A DNA stretch of 64,000 nt from an uncultured beta proteobacterium (GTDB lineage Bacteria; Pseudomonadota; Gammaproteobacteria; Burkholderiales; Burkholderiaceae), in the NCBI GenBank assembly GCA_903875135.1, contig CAIQUZ010000113.1, positions 1-64,000 of the forward strand, given 5' to 3'. Shown piece by piece: positions 1-9,524 of this stretch. The translations under genes and the position numbers were made by a program. The notes below the pieces were generated by a model. It searched no databases and had not been told where the DNA came from. It saw only the letters and a program-made list of their open reading frames with translations. The first letter of the stretch is position 1, and each line of letters opens with the position of its first letter.

Positions 1-1081
1 TTACAATCAAATCTCAACAACCTGCGCGTGCGCGTAGAAGACCTTCGGGGGTATCTTTGACTACGATACCAAAAGCCGTCGCTTAACCGAACTCAATCTT
101 CAATTAGAAGACTCTAAAATTTGGGATGACCCTAAATTAGCGCAAGCACTTGGTAAAGAAAAAAAACTACTAGATGGAGTTGTTACATCTATCAAAAAAT
201 TAGATGACGATCTGACCGGAGCACTTGAACTTTTTGAGCTCGCTGCTGCAGAAAATGATGATGAGACTTTTGAAGCCATCGAGACAGATCAGCAATCCAT
301 CGAAACAATCGTTGCTGACCTCGAATTTCGTAGAATGTTCTCGCACCCAATGGATCCGTGTAGCTGTTTTATAGATATTCAGGCTGGGGCTGGTGGAACC
401 GAGGCTTGTGACTGGGCGAGTATTTTGATGCGCCAATATCTTCGATATTGTGAACGTAAAGGGTTTAAATCAGAAATTTTAGAAGAGTCTGATGGTGATG
501 TGGCAGGGATTAAGAGTGCCACTATCAAAATTGATGGGGAGTATGCCTACGGATTTTTACGTACTGAAACCGGGGTTCATCGTTTAGTCCGCAAATCTCC
601 ATTTGATTCTGCTAATGGCCGCCACACTTCTTTTGCGAGTATTTTCGTCTATCCAGAGGTAGACGACTCTATCGAAATTGATATTAATCCAGCAGATATC
701 CGCACCGATACGTATCGTGCGTCGGGTGCTGGTGGACAGCATATTAACAAAACAGATTCAGCAGTCCGCTTAACGCACTTACCAACAGGTATTGTAGTTC
801 AGTGTCAAAGCGACCGAAGCCAACACCGCAATCGTGCTGAGGCGATGTCGATGCTTAAATCCCGACTCTATGAACATGAACTACGCAAACGTCAAGCTGA
901 ACAGGATAAACTGGAAGCCACTAAAACAGATGTAGGTTGGGGTCATCAAATTCGATCCTATGTACTAGATCAAAGCCGTATTAAAGACTTACGTACCAAT
1001 GTTGAAATCTCTAATACCCAAAAAGTACTGGATGGAGATCTTGATCCTTTTATCGAGGCCAGCCTCAAAATGAACGTTTAA
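1..1081 (+). CDS. prfB: Peptide chain release factor 2, 5' end outside window
   Basis: RF2 recognises UAA and UGA in the ribosomal A site and triggers peptide release. The window starts a few codons into the gene. Bases 1-57 are read in frame 1 up to CTT, then translation must slip +1 past an in-frame TGA at 58-60 and continue from GAC at 59 to the TAA at 1079-1081. The stop-codon-reading tripeptide SPF lies at about 596-604 and the peptidyl-hydrolysis motif GGQ at 731-739, within the segment [20 protein letters not shown] marks this as RF2 rather than RF1 (PxT). lysS follows after 13 bases, the usual prfB-lysS pair. An annotation starting at the ATG at 335 would miss the N-terminal domain. 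Confidence 0.97.
46..61 (+). other. Programmed +1 frameshift site of prfB
   Basis: The site reads CGG GGG TAT CTT TGA C. An SD-like G-run sits just before the slippery codon CTT, followed by the in-frame stop TGA and a C. This matches the Escherichia coli prfB site (AGG GGG TAT CTT TGA C) in all but the first base. When RF2 is scarce the ribosome pauses at the UGA and slips to UUU, continuing at GAC; this is the known autoregulation of RF2. Confidence 0.96.
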
Positions 1082-1094
1082 CTAACCACCTACT

Positions 1095-2639
1095 ATGACC
1101 GATCAAAACACCTTATCAGCCGAACCAGCGCCACAAGATGAAAACCATATCATGGCAGAGCGTCGTGAAAAATTGGCCGCTATTAGAGCGCAAGGCGTTG
1201 CCTTCCCAAATGATTTCAAGCCGACTCATCTGGCTATTGATCTTCATCAGGCGTATGGCGAGATGACAAAAGAAGCTTTGGCTGAGAAAAATATTAGCGT
1301 CAAAATGGCTGGTCGTATGATGCTTAAACGGGTAATGGGTAAAGCAAGCTTTGCCACTGTTCAAGATCGTACTGGACAAATCCAGTTTTATATTAATGAT
1401 CAAGAAAGTGGTGAGCAGACGCACGCAGCTTTTAAACATTGGGATATGGGCGATATCATTGCAGGTGAAGGTGTTCTTTTTAAAACCAACCGTGGTGAAC
1501 TCTCTGTCTCAGTAAAAGTACTTCGTTTACTGACTAAATCCCTGCGCCCACTGCCCGATAAGTTTCATGGCCTCAATAGTCAAGAACTTAAGTACCGTCA
1601 ACGTTATGTTGACTTGATCGTCTCACCTGAAACGCGTCAAACCTTTATTGAACGAAGTAAAGCAATGGGTGCTGTACGGGAATACATGCAAAATGCGGGC
1701 TTTATGGAAGTTGAGACTCCAATGTTACATGTCATTCCTGGTGGCGCGTCTGCCAAGCCATTTATTACGCATCATAATGCTTTAGACATGCAAATGTTTA
1801 TGCGGATTGCTCCAGAACTCTACTTAAAACGCTTAGTCGTTGGGGGGTTTGAGAGAGTCTTTGAAATCAATCGGAACTTTCGTAATGAAGGCGTAAGCCC
1901 TCGCCATAATCCAGAATTTACCATGATGGAGTTTTATGCTGCCTATACCGATTACCAATGGCTGATGCAATTTACCGAAGACCTGATCCGTGAAGTATCA
2001 ATCAAAGCCCATGGGACTGCAAAATTAATCTATCAAGGTAGAGAACTTGATCTTGGTAAGTCTTTTGCTAGACATACTATTACAGAAGCAATCCAAATAT
2101 ATGGGCCGCAGTCTGGTAAAAACTATACGAATGAACAATTAGTAAATATAGAGTTTATTCGCGCAGAACTGAAATCGGCCGGCGAACATATTGATAGCCC
2201 CGCTCTAAAAAACGCTGGTCTAGGCGCCCTGCAACTTGCATTATTTGAAGCTTGCGCAGAAGAACATTTGTGGGATCCAACTTACATCATTGATTATCCT
2301 ATTGAAGTAAGCCCTCTTGCACGTGAATCCGATACCCGACCAGGAATTACGGAGCGATTTGAATTATTTATCACTGGTCGTGAAATCGCTAATGGGTTTT
2401 CAGAATTAAACGATGCAGAAGATCAAGCCGCTCGTTTCCAAAAGCAAGTGACCCAAAAAGATGCTGGCGATGAAGAGGCAATGTTCTTTGACCACGACTT
2501 TATTCGCGCTCTAGAATATGGCCTACCACCGACTGGTGGTTGTGGAATCGGGATTGATCGTTTGATGATGTTAATCACTGACTCACCGAATATTAGAGAT
2601 GTTATTTTATTTCCGCACCTTAGGCGCGAAGAAAACTAA
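1095..2639 (+). CDS. lysS: Lysyl-tRNA synthetase, class II
   Basis: This enzyme charges tRNA-Lys in the cytoplasm. The 514 residues are normal for LysS. An OB-fold anticodon-binding domain occupies roughly residues 60-160, and a class II catalytic core follows. Motif 2 is visible as [14 protein letters not shown] and motif 3 as [12 protein letters not shown] near the C-terminus (about 482-493). The ATG at 1095 lies 13 bases after prfB, so the two are probably co-transcribed. The stop lies 8 bases from the stop of the convergent hydrolase gene, leaving no room for a dedicated terminator. Confidence 0.97.
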   Translation: MTDQNTLSAEPAPQDENHIMAERREKLAAIRAQGVAFPNDFKPTHLAIDLHQAYGEMTKEALAEKNISVKMAGRMMLKRVMGKASFATVQDRTGQIQFYINDQESGEQTHAAFKHWDMGDIIAGEGVLFKTNRGELSVSVKVLRLLTKSLRPLPDKFHGLNSQELKYRQRYVDLIVSPETRQTFIERSKAMGAVREYMQNAGFMEVETPMLHVIPGGASAKPFITHHNALDMQMFMRIAPELYLKRLVVGGFERVFEINRNFRNEGVSPRHNPEFTMMEFYAAYTDYQWLMQFTEDLIREVSIKAHGTAKLIYQGRELDLGKSFARHTITEAIQIYGPQSGKNYTNEQLVNIEFIRAELKSAGEHIDSPALKNAGLGALQLALFEACAEEHLWDPTYIIDYPIEVSPLARESDTRPGITERFELFITGREIANGFSELNDAEDQAARFQKQVTQKDAGDEEAMFFDHDFIRALEYGLPPTGGCGIGIDRLMMLITDSPNIRDVILFPHLRREEN

Positions 2640-2647
2640 AACTCCGT

Positions 2648-3604
2648 CTAATTTTTGATTTGCGTTGCAATAAAATCTTTGACAGTTTTTCTAGCAAGAT
2701 CTGTTTGAGGGCCTTCTTGAGCAACCCATTCATGATCACTATCTGCAAATATCTTCAATTGAGCAGACCCCCCTGCTTTTTGATAGCTATCAACAAATCT
2801 TTTTTGAATTTCTGGAAGAACATTATCATCTTTTTCACCAGCCATCACTAGCAAGGGCGGTAAAAAAACTTTTTCTTTACGATCTAAAATGTACTGTGGA
2901 TTTGCAGTGTCAATTGTCGACCAAGGCTGAAAGTAGGTGTAATGATTGTTAATCATTTTTTCACGCCCAAGATTAACTGCATTTTGATATCGCGCCCGTG
3001 GATCACTAATCGGCGCTCTTGAAACGATATACCTAACTTTGGCATCTAAGTTGGGAGCTTCTGAAAAGACCAGCGCCGAATACTCTGGATCAAAAGGCTT
3101 CAAACCAATGAGTTCAGCAACATGTCCTCCAGATGAACTTGCATAAATACCTAAAGTACTTGGGTCACCTTTCCAACGGGGAGCGTTCAATTTTAGCCAA
3201 CGGATTCCATAATGCGCATCTTGAAGGTTGGCAGGATATGGCCTGTCTGGAGCCAAAGTAAGATCAATGGCGACGACTAATAAGCCACTTTTAGCTAAGG
3301 CTAAATCCATAGGCTGTTCCGCCGTACGATTTTTATTATTCCAAGCTCCCCCATGAAAATCAATGACTACGGGGAATGGTCCTAATCCTTGAGGTTCATA
3401 AACCCTTGCAATGAGAGAACGGCCTGTACTATTTTTACGATACTCGGCCTCAGAAATTTTGACATCGAATTGCGCATTTGGTTGATAAGATTTGGCAGCT
3501 AGTGAAAGCTCTTGAGCATGACTAATAAGACTGGATAAAATACCCAGTAAAAATAATGCACATATCAGCCACTGAAAATATTTTAATTCCAGACGAGTTT
3601 TCAT
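2648..3604 (-). CDS. Exported alpha/beta hydrolase (esterase-like)
   Basis: About 318 residues from the ATG at 3604, which follows an AGGA ribosome site. A longer reading from 3697 would run far into the upstream receptor gene and is not supported. The N-terminus (KYFQWLICALFLLGILSSL, ending in an SHA cleavage-like site) is a signal peptide, so the enzyme is probably periplasmic. Hydrolase signatures are an oxyanion-hole HGGAW, a nucleophile elbow ASSSGG (Ala replaces the first Gly of GxSxG) and a C-terminal DSDHEW supplying Asp/His. The substrate is unknown, probably an ester or lactone. It lies 13 bases downstream of a Bug receptor and is likely co-transcribed with it. Confidence 0.8.
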   Translation of the reverse strand: MKTRLELKYFQWLICALFLLGILSSLISHAQELSLAAKSYQPNAQFDVKISEAEYRKNSTGRSLIARVYEPQGLGPFPVVIDFHGGAWNNKNRTAEQPMDLALAKSGLLVVAIDLTLAPDRPYPANLQDAHYGIRWLKLNAPRWKGDPSTLGIYASSSGGHVAELIGLKPFDPEYSALVFSEAPNLDAKVRYIVSRAPISDPRARYQNAVNLGREKMINNHYTYFQPWSTIDTANPQYILDRKEKVFLPPLLVMAGEKDDNVLPEIQKRFVDSYQKAGGSAQLKIFADSDHEWVAQEGPQTDLARKTVKDFIATQIKN

Positions 3605-3617
3605 ATAGTTATTCCTA

Positions 3618-4595
3618 TTACTGCGGTTCAATATTAGCGTCCTTAGCAATCTTGCTGTATTTAGCCATTTCAGCACGAACAAATTTAGCCACTTCATCGG
3701 TATTCATTGGTGTGGCCTGAATACCAGCCTTTGCATAAGAGGCCTTAATCTCCGGATCTTGCATCGCTTGATTGACAGTAGTATTGATTTTTTGCACAAT
3801 ACTATTCGATGTTGCCATTGGCGCCCATAATCCAAACCATAAACTAATGTCAAAATTAGAAAATCCCTGTTCGGCAATCGTAGGAAATTCTGGTATCGCA
3901 TCTGATCGTGATTTACTAGTAACACCTAATACCCTTAACTTACCACCCCTTAACTGACCAATAGCTGTATCTAAGGGCGCCATATAAAATGCAGTTCGAC
4001 CTTGCATTGTGTCCTGAATAGCTTCTGGGGAACCTTTATAAGGGACATGAATTAATTTAATGCCGACTGATTGATTAAAGTACTCTGCAGCTAAATGCGT
4101 TGAACTTCCAACTCCGGCAGATGCAAAAGTAATATCACCTGGTTTAGCCTTAGCCGCCGCAACTAAATCATTAATGGTCTTATAAGGGCCATCAATTGCT
4201 GTCACCATCACATATGGCGTCATCCCCAAAATATTGACATCACGCAGACTTTTTAGAGGATCGTAAGGAAGCTTTTTATAGATAGCTGGATTTGCCGCAT
4301 AAGATGCCGATTGAACGAGTAATGTGTAGCCATCAGGCTCAGAGTTCACAACCACACCAGTTCCAATCACTCCACCTGCGCCGGGACGATTCTCAATAAC
4401 TACTGACTGCTTCCAAACCTCTGTCAAATATTTCGATAAAAGACGACCTGCAATATCAGCTCCCGAACCAGGCGTTAATGGAACGACCATTTTCACAGTT
4501 CTATCTGGATAATTCTGTGAATATGCAATTGAACAACAAGAAAGAAAGCTCAATATAAAAAATAACCTACCCATCGCGGATTGGAAGTGTCTCAT
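3618..4595 (-). CDS. Bug/TctC-family periplasmic solute receptor
   Basis: This is a tripartite-tricarboxylate-transporter receptor-like protein of 325 residues. It has a signal peptide (FFILSFLSCCSIAYSQ) and the family start motif YPDRTVKMVVPLTPGSGAD. The hallmark NRPGAGGVIGT and PDGYTLL segments follow. Such proteins bind carboxylates or amides in the periplasm; the ligand cannot be told from sequence. No TctA/TctB membrane partners are present in the window. AAGGAAA precedes the ATG. It is divergent from the hydrolase gene at 4695, with a 99-base spacer that must hold both promoters. Confidence 0.9.
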   Translation of the reverse strand: MRHFQSAMGRLFFILSFLSCCSIAYSQNYPDRTVKMVVPLTPGSGADIAGRLLSKYLTEVWKQSVVIENRPGAGGVIGTGVVVNSEPDGYTLLVQSASYAANPAIYKKLPYDPLKSLRDVNILGMTPYVMVTAIDGPYKTINDLVAAAKAKPGDITFASAGVGSSTHLAAEYFNQSVGIKLIHVPYKGSPEAIQDTMQGRTAFYMAPLDTAIGQLRGGKLRVLGVTSKSRSDAIPEFPTIAEQGFSNFDISLWFGLWAPMATSNSIVQKINTTVNQAMQDPEIKASYAKAGIQATPMNTDEVAKFVRAEMAKYSKIAKDANIEPQ

Positions 4596-4694
4596 GGTAT
4601 TTCCTTTTATTAGAATTTATAGAATTATGATAACCTGATTTCATCTTTCAATTACTTTTGTATTCCCTACATCCCTTACTTCCAAGGTGTCAAA

Positions 4695-5486
4695 ATGGTC
4701 CATAAAATCTCTATCAAAAACTGTCAAATAGCCTATCGTGAGGATGGTCCTGCAAATGGTCCTGTGATTATCCTGAGCAATAGCCTCATGTCTAACTTCA
4801 GCATGTGGGACAGTAATATCGACAGTCTAACTGATCAATATCGTGTGATACGCTATGACACTCGTGGCCATGGCCAATCGGAAGTGACGCCAGGCCCATA
4901 CTCGATTGGAATGTTAGCGGAGGATTTGGTAGGTTTGATGGATGCTTTATCGATTCAGCAAGCCCATTTAGTGGGACTTTCAATGGGGGGGATGATTTGC
5001 CAATATGTCGGTGCGAACTTTCCAGACCGAGTACTTTCCCTAAGTCTCTGCGACACGGCAAGTGAAATGCCTCCACGTTCACTTTGGGCTGAACGTTTTG
5101 CTCAATGTGAAAAAGATGGTATCGCTGGACTTGTAGAAGGAACCATCAATCGATGGTTCGTGGCTGACTTTGTTAAAAAATCACAACACGAAATCACCAA
5201 AGTTAAAGAGATGATCCTATCGACTAGTCCAGCTGGTTATATGAACTGTGCAAGCGCTGTTCGAGATATGGCGCAAACAACGATGCTTCTTAAGATTACC
5301 GCACCAACACTAATTTTAGTAGGAAGAGACGATCCTGCTTGTACCGTCAATCAAAGTACCGTTCTACAAAGAATGATTACACATGCACAAATGAAAATTA
5401 TTGATCATGCTGCACATTTATCGAATATAGAAAAGCCTGAAGAGTTTAACCAAGCCATTCGTCAATTTATCGATTCAGTCAAATAG
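4695..5486 (+). CDS. Alpha/beta hydrolase, 3-oxoadipate enol-lactonase-like
   Basis: This is a cytoplasmic 263-residue alpha/beta hydrolase with no signal peptide. The nucleophile elbow is GLSMGG, the acid residue lies in VGRDDPAC, and the His in DHAAHLSNIEKP. The HLSNIEKP ending and YDTRGHGQS are typical of the PcaD (enol-lactonase) group, so a lactone substrate is plausible, though the pca genes themselves are absent. It is the first gene of a four-gene plus-strand run (hydrolase, amidohydrolase, dehydrogenase, Bug receptor) with very short gaps. The start has AAGG a few bases upstream. Confidence 0.8.
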   Translation: MVHKISIKNCQIAYREDGPANGPVIILSNSLMSNFSMWDSNIDSLTDQYRVIRYDTRGHGQSEVTPGPYSIGMLAEDLVGLMDALSIQQAHLVGLSMGGMICQYVGANFPDRVLSLSLCDTASEMPPRSLWAERFAQCEKDGIAGLVEGTINRWFVADFVKKSQHEITKVKEMILSTSPAGYMNCASAVRDMAQTTMLLKITAPTLILVGRDDPACTVNQSTVLQRMITHAQMKIIDHAAHLSNIEKPEEFNQAIRQFIDSVK

Positions 5487-5491
5487 CCAGC

Positions 5492-6361
5492 ATGAATTTT
5501 TGCCAAGGTCCAGAACCTGTCACCCGTTCTCCAAATTTCGCACTTCCCAAAAACAGTACAGATTGTCATTTACATGTTTGTGGTCCTGAAAAAAAATATC
5601 CCTATATTCCTGAACGAATCTATACACCTCCGGACGCTCTCTTATCTGTATATACAACCCTGATGAATACCTTGTGCCTAGAACGTGCTGTTCTCGTTCA
5701 ACCGAGTGTTTACGGTACTGACAATCAACTTCTACTCGATACACTAGCAACTAACCCATCCAAGTATCGAGGTGTAGCAGTGGTTAAAGAAAATATCACT
5801 GATCACGAAATAGAAAAAATGCATCTTGCAGGGGTTCGAGGATTACGTTGTAATATCGTTGACCTTGCGGATAATAAAGGTGTCTTGCCCTTACCTTCAC
5901 TGAATTTACTCGCTGAAAAAATTAAATCCTATGGATGGCATATTGAGCTATTGATGCATGTCAATGAGTTTCCCGATTTTGCTAACGCGTTTAAAAATTT
6001 TTCGGTACCTATTGTTCTTGGGCACTATGGTTATCAAAAAACATCGATTGATATCAAGAACAAAGGGTTTCAAAATTTACTCGCACTAATGCGAGAAGGA
6101 AAAGCTTGGGTCAAACTCACAGGACTTTACCGCATTTCAGAATCAGGATATCCATTTGCAGATGTTGAACGTTTAGCAGTAACACTGATTGAAGCCAACC
6201 CAAACCAACTTGTCTGGGGGAGTGATTGGCCACATGTGATGGTAAAAAATAAAATGCCCAATGACACCGATATGTTAAACATTGTTGGATCATGGGTAAA
6301 AGATAAACGCCTTCGCCAAAAGATATTTGTCACAAATCCAAAAGACCTTTATGATTTTTAA
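5492..6361 (+). CDS. Amidohydrolase, 2-pyrone-4,6-dicarboxylate lactonase-like
   Basis: A 289-residue TIM-barrel amidohydrolase of the amidohydrolase-2 / LigI-like group. The N-terminal metal-site motif is DCHLHVCGP and the C-terminal one is WGSDWPHV. LigI opens the lactone of 2-pyrone-4,6-dicarboxylate without a metal, while relatives isomerise sugar-acid lactones (for example galactarolactone isomerase). Which reaction applies here is not decided by sequence. It starts 5 bases after the upstream hydrolase, and both may act on lactone intermediates of one carboxylate pathway that ends in the dehydrogenase downstream. Confidence 0.78.
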   Translation: MNFCQGPEPVTRSPNFALPKNSTDCHLHVCGPEKKYPYIPERIYTPPDALLSVYTTLMNTLCLERAVLVQPSVYGTDNQLLLDTLATNPSKYRGVAVVKENITDHEIEKMHLAGVRGLRCNIVDLADNKGVLPLPSLNLLAEKIKSYGWHIELLMHVNEFPDFANAFKNFSVPIVLGHYGYQKTSIDIKNKGFQNLLALMREGKAWVKLTGLYRISESGYPFADVERLAVTLIEANPNQLVWGSDWPHVMVKNKMPNDTDMLNIVGSWVKDKRLRQKIFVTNPKDLYDF

Positions 6362-6386
6362 AATAATAACGAACTAGGAGATTAAC

Positions 6387-7454
6387 TTGAAAAAGTATCA
6401 AATTGCACTGATACCAGGTGATGGCATCGGCAAGGAAGTTATCCCTGAATGCGCTAGAGTTTTAAAAACTCTAGCAAAATGTTACTCCAAGATAAGCTTT
6501 GATTTTCAGGAGTTCGATTGGGGTGGAGATTACTATCGTCAACATGGTGTCATGATGCCTGAGGATGGCCTCGATGCATTAAGAAACAAAGATGCTATTT
6601 TGTTCGGCTCTGCTGGAGATCCTGATATTCCTGATCATATTACCCTGTGGGGATTACGCCTAAAAATCTGTCAAGGATTTGATCAATATGCCAATGTTCG
6701 GCCAACGCGTATTCTGCCAGGGATCAAATCACCACTGCGTCAATGTGAACCCCATCAACTCGACTGGGTGATTGTGCGAGAAAACTCTGAAGGAGAATAC
6801 TCCGGTGTTGGTGGACGGGCTCATCAAGGACACCCTACTGAAGTTGCTACAGACATGAGTATCTTGACACGTGTTGGTGTAGAACGGGTGCAACGCTTTG
6901 CTTTTAACTTAGCTCAATCACGCCCCCGGAAACATTTAACTGTGATTACCAAATCTAATGCGCAAAGACACGGTATGGTGATGTGGGATGAAATTGCTGT
7001 GCAAATCGCCAAAGAATTTCCGGATGTAACTTGGGACAAAGAACTAGTTGACGCGGCAACAGCGCGAATGATTAATCGTCCAGAATCTATGGATACCGTG
7101 GTAGCTACCAACTTACATGGTGATATCTTGACAGATCTTGCTGCTGCACTAGCAGGCAGTCTTGGCATTGCTCCAACCGGCAACATTGATCCGGAGCGAC
7201 GCTACCCATCGATGTTTGAGCCTATCCATGGCTCTGCTTTTGACATTATGGGTAAAGGCTTAGCTAATCCAATTGGAACTTTTTGGTCCGCTGTAATGAT
7301 GCTAGAACATCTAGGCGAAAAAGATGCTGCAAAATGCTTGATGACTGCCATTGAAAAAGTCACAACCAACCCCGCCCTTCATACCCGCGATCTTGGTGGT
7401 ACTGCTATGATGAAGGACGTTACTGAAGCAGTCCTCAAGGAGATTCATCTATGA
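6387..7454 (+). CDS. Tartrate/D-malate dehydrogenase-like enzyme (isocitrate dehydrogenase family)
   Basis: An NAD-dependent beta-decarboxylating dehydrogenase of 355 residues, most like tartrate dehydrogenase TtuC and D-malate dehydrogenase DmlA. The N-terminal motif is IPGDGIG, the substrate-binding segment is VRENSEGEYSG and the nucleotide-binding tail is PIHGSAFDI. The start is TTG at 6387, with AGGAG seven bases upstream. No ATG lies early enough to keep the GDGIG motif. It likely oxidises a 2-hydroxyacid such as tartrate or malate produced or imported by neighbours. Its stop overlaps the next gene's ATG (ATGA), indicating translational coupling to a Bug receptor. Confidence 0.82.
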   Translation: MKKYQIALIPGDGIGKEVIPECARVLKTLAKCYSKISFDFQEFDWGGDYYRQHGVMMPEDGLDALRNKDAILFGSAGDPDIPDHITLWGLRLKICQGFDQYANVRPTRILPGIKSPLRQCEPHQLDWVIVRENSEGEYSGVGGRAHQGHPTEVATDMSILTRVGVERVQRFAFNLAQSRPRKHLTVITKSNAQRHGMVMWDEIAVQIAKEFPDVTWDKELVDAATARMINRPESMDTVVATNLHGDILTDLAAALAGSLGIAPTGNIDPERRYPSMFEPIHGSAFDIMGKGLANPIGTFWSAVMMLEHLGEKDAAKCLMTAIEKVTTNPALHTRDLGGTAMMKDVTEAVLKEIHL

Positions 7455-8407
7455 ACATCATCCGCGATTTATTAAAAATAGCTCTCTTTAGTATTTGGGG
7501 CTTCGTCTTTGCTGTAAACGCTCAAGTTCTTCCCGGAAAAACAATCCAATATATTATTGCTTTTCCACCCGCGGGAGAATCAGATCTAGTGGCTCGCTAT
7601 CAAGCCGAACTTTCCGCTCAAAAATATAATCAGCCTATGATTGTTATCAATCGATCCGGTGCCGGCGGAGCACTTGCTTGGAGCCAACTCAATGGCTATC
7701 CAAATGACGGAACTACCGTGGTAGGCGTTAATATTCCTCACATCATCTTGCAGCCTTTACAAGATGGGACACAATTTAAAACCGACGATATTCAGGCAAT
7801 TTATTATTATCACTTCACTCCAGATGCATTAATGGTCTCTGTAGATAGTCCTTATAAAACTTACCAGGACTTTATTAACGCTGCAAAAAAAGATCCGGGA
7901 AAGCTAAATATTGCTGGCTCAGCACCTTTTTCTGCAAACCATATGGCTACGGAACGACTCAACAAACTAGCAGGAATTAAAGTGAATTACGTTCCTTTTA
8001 AAGGTACCGGTGATTTAATCTCTTCCTTAATCGGCATGCATGTCGATGGCGCCATGGGTTATTTACCCCTATCCATCCAACAAAAAACGAAAATAAGAAC
8101 TTTAGCAATTGCGACCGAAAAAAGACATCCCTCTTTACCGGATGTACCAACCTTTAAAGAACTTGGCTTAAATTGGGTGGATGGTGGTTATCGAGGTGTA
8201 GCAGTGCCTAAATCAACACCGAAAGACATACAAGAAAAACTTTCTAATTATTTTGGAACTCTTAATGCCGACCCTACAATTAAGAAAAAATTAGAAGATG
8301 CAGGATTTGTTCTCATTGATATACCCTTAGAAAAAATACCCGCATTCATGAAAGAGAAAATTCCCCTAGCAATGGATGATGCAAAAAACGCTGGAATGAT
8401 GAAGTAG
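7451..8407 (+). CDS. Bug/TctC-family periplasmic solute receptor
   Basis: A 318-residue TctC-like receptor with signal peptide (ALFSIWGFVFAVNAQ). The first family motif is unusual (AFPPAGESDLVAR) and the next reads NRSGAGGALAW, diverging from the canonical NRPGAGG of the other three copies here. It is translationally coupled to the dehydrogenase through an ATGA overlap, so the protein probably binds the substrate or precursor of that enzyme. No membrane subunits are encoded nearby. A strong hairpin follows the stop. Confidence 0.88.
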   Translation: MNIIRDLLKIALFSIWGFVFAVNAQVLPGKTIQYIIAFPPAGESDLVARYQAELSAQKYNQPMIVINRSGAGGALAWSQLNGYPNDGTTVVGVNIPHIILQPLQDGTQFKTDDIQAIYYYHFTPDALMVSVDSPYKTYQDFINAAKKDPGKLNIAGSAPFSANHMATERLNKLAGIKVNYVPFKGTGDLISSLIGMHVDGAMGYLPLSIQQKTKIRTLAIATEKRHPSLPDVPTFKELGLNWVDGGYRGVAVPKSTPKDIQEKLSNYFGTLNADPTIKKKLEDAGFVLIDIPLEKIPAFMKEKIPLAMDDAKNAGMMK

Positions 8408-8415
8408 TCATCTCG

Positions 8416-8446
8416 AAAAAAAGGAATGTCGCAAAATTCCTTTTTT
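8416..8446. terminator. Bidirectional rho-independent terminator
   Basis: An 11-bp perfect stem (8417-8427 with 8436-8446), loop GTCGCAAA, with six T's in the stem 3' arm on one strand and A's on the other. It lies between two convergent Bug genes and can stop transcription from both sides. Confidence 0.85.
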
Positions 8447-8466
8447 AACATGATGATTACAGCGAA

Positions 8467-9453
8467 TTATTCAACCTTTGCGCCAGAACTAACGACGACG
8501 GCAGCCCATTTTTTAACTTCGTCTCGTAAAAAACTACCAAACTGAGCAGAAGTATTATGTGTAGACTCCATTCCCTGTAAAACAAATTTTTCTTTTGCTT
8601 CTGGAGTTTCCATTGCGCGATTAATCGCAGCATTCATTTGCTCAACTAATGCTGGTGGAGTTCCAATCGGCACAAAAAAACCTACCCAAGTGTAGTCATC
8701 AAAATCTTTATATCCAAATTCAGTGACTGATGGCACATCGGGTAATAAAGAAGAACGCTTTGCACTTGTGACTGCAATCGCTCTGACATTTCCAGCTTTA
8801 ATCTGCTGCACAGCTGGAGGCATTGATGTAGACGAAATTTGAGTATGTCCCGCCACAGCTGCACCGACAGCCTGAGCTGGTTGATAAGGTATATGCGTAA
8901 TATCAATTTTAGCCGCAGTTTTTAATCGCTCCATTGATAAATGCGTTGTCGTACCAATTCCTGATGATGCATAACTTAGAGGCTCTTTTTTAGCTAATTC
9001 AACTAACTCCTTTAAGTCCTTGACGGGTACTTTAGGATTAACTGTAATGATATTTGGTGTGCGTGGGCCTAATGCTAGCGGAACAAAATCTTTCACTGCG
9101 TCGTATCCAGCGTTCGGGTAGAGTGAGGGATTCACCGCGTAAGCCACACTGTGCACCAAGATCGAGTAACCATCTGTAGGCGCTCTTTTAACGAATTGCG
9201 TTGCGATATTACCACCCGCTCCAGGTTTGTTTTCTACAACAAAATTACCACCTGTCGTCTTGGCAAGCTCTTGACCAACAATTCTGGCAATAACGTCTGT
9301 AAATGCTCCCGGAGCAAAAGCCACATAAATAGTGACATTTTTAGCCTTTGGCCAATCCGTCTGAGCAGATGCTGAAGTCATAAAACCCATCAACGTTGCT
9401 GTAAAAACAATAAGCAACTTTATTTGAATAAAACAATGAAATGATTTATACAT
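8467..9453 (-). CDS. Bug/TctC-family periplasmic solute receptor
   Basis: A 328-residue receptor. It has a signal peptide (LLIVFTATLMGFMTSASAQ), the AFAPGAFTDVIARI entry motif, NKPGAGGNIATQ and PTDGYSILV. It is closer in motif wording to the copy at 3618 (both have a YA-NP segment after the DGY motif) than to the one at 7451. A near-perfect ribosome site (AGGAGGT) lies seven bases before the ATG. It stands alone, downstream of fdx on the same strand, with a candidate promoter of its own in the 71-base gap. Confidence 0.9.
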   Translation of the reverse strand: MYKSFHCFIQIKLLIVFTATLMGFMTSASAQTDWPKAKNVTIYVAFAPGAFTDVIARIVGQELAKTTGGNFVVENKPGAGGNIATQFVKRAPTDGYSILVHSVAYAVNPSLYPNAGYDAVKDFVPLALGPRTPNIITVNPKVPVKDLKELVELAKKEPLSYASSGIGTTTHLSMERLKTAAKIDITHIPYQPAQAVGAAVAGHTQISSTSMPPAVQQIKAGNVRAIAVTSAKRSSLLPDVPSVTEFGYKDFDDYTWVGFFVPIGTPPALVEQMNAAINRAMETPEAKEKFVLQGMESTHNTSAQFGSFLRDEVKKWAAVVVSSGAKVE

Positions 9454-9480
9454 TCCGTACCTCCTATGACGTGATAGAAC

Positions 9481-9510
9481 ATTCTAATGCAGTATCAATC
9501 AATTACTCAA
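9481..9510 (-). promoter_or_regulatory. Candidate sigma-70 promoter for the Bug gene at 8467
   Basis: On the minus strand TTGAGT (9510-9505) and TAGAAT (9486-9481) are separated by 18 bases. This matches 4/6 and 5/6 of consensus. It lies between the end of the isc operon and the receptor gene. No terminator is visible after fdx, so read-through is also possible. Confidence 0.35.
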
Positions 9511-9524
9511 CAAATACTACAATG

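Noticed and set aside
3605-3697. Longer N-terminus for the exported hydrolase starting at 3697.
   Set aside because: It would overlap the receptor gene by 80 bases and put a non-signal segment before a clean signal peptide; the ATG at 3604 has its own ribosome site.
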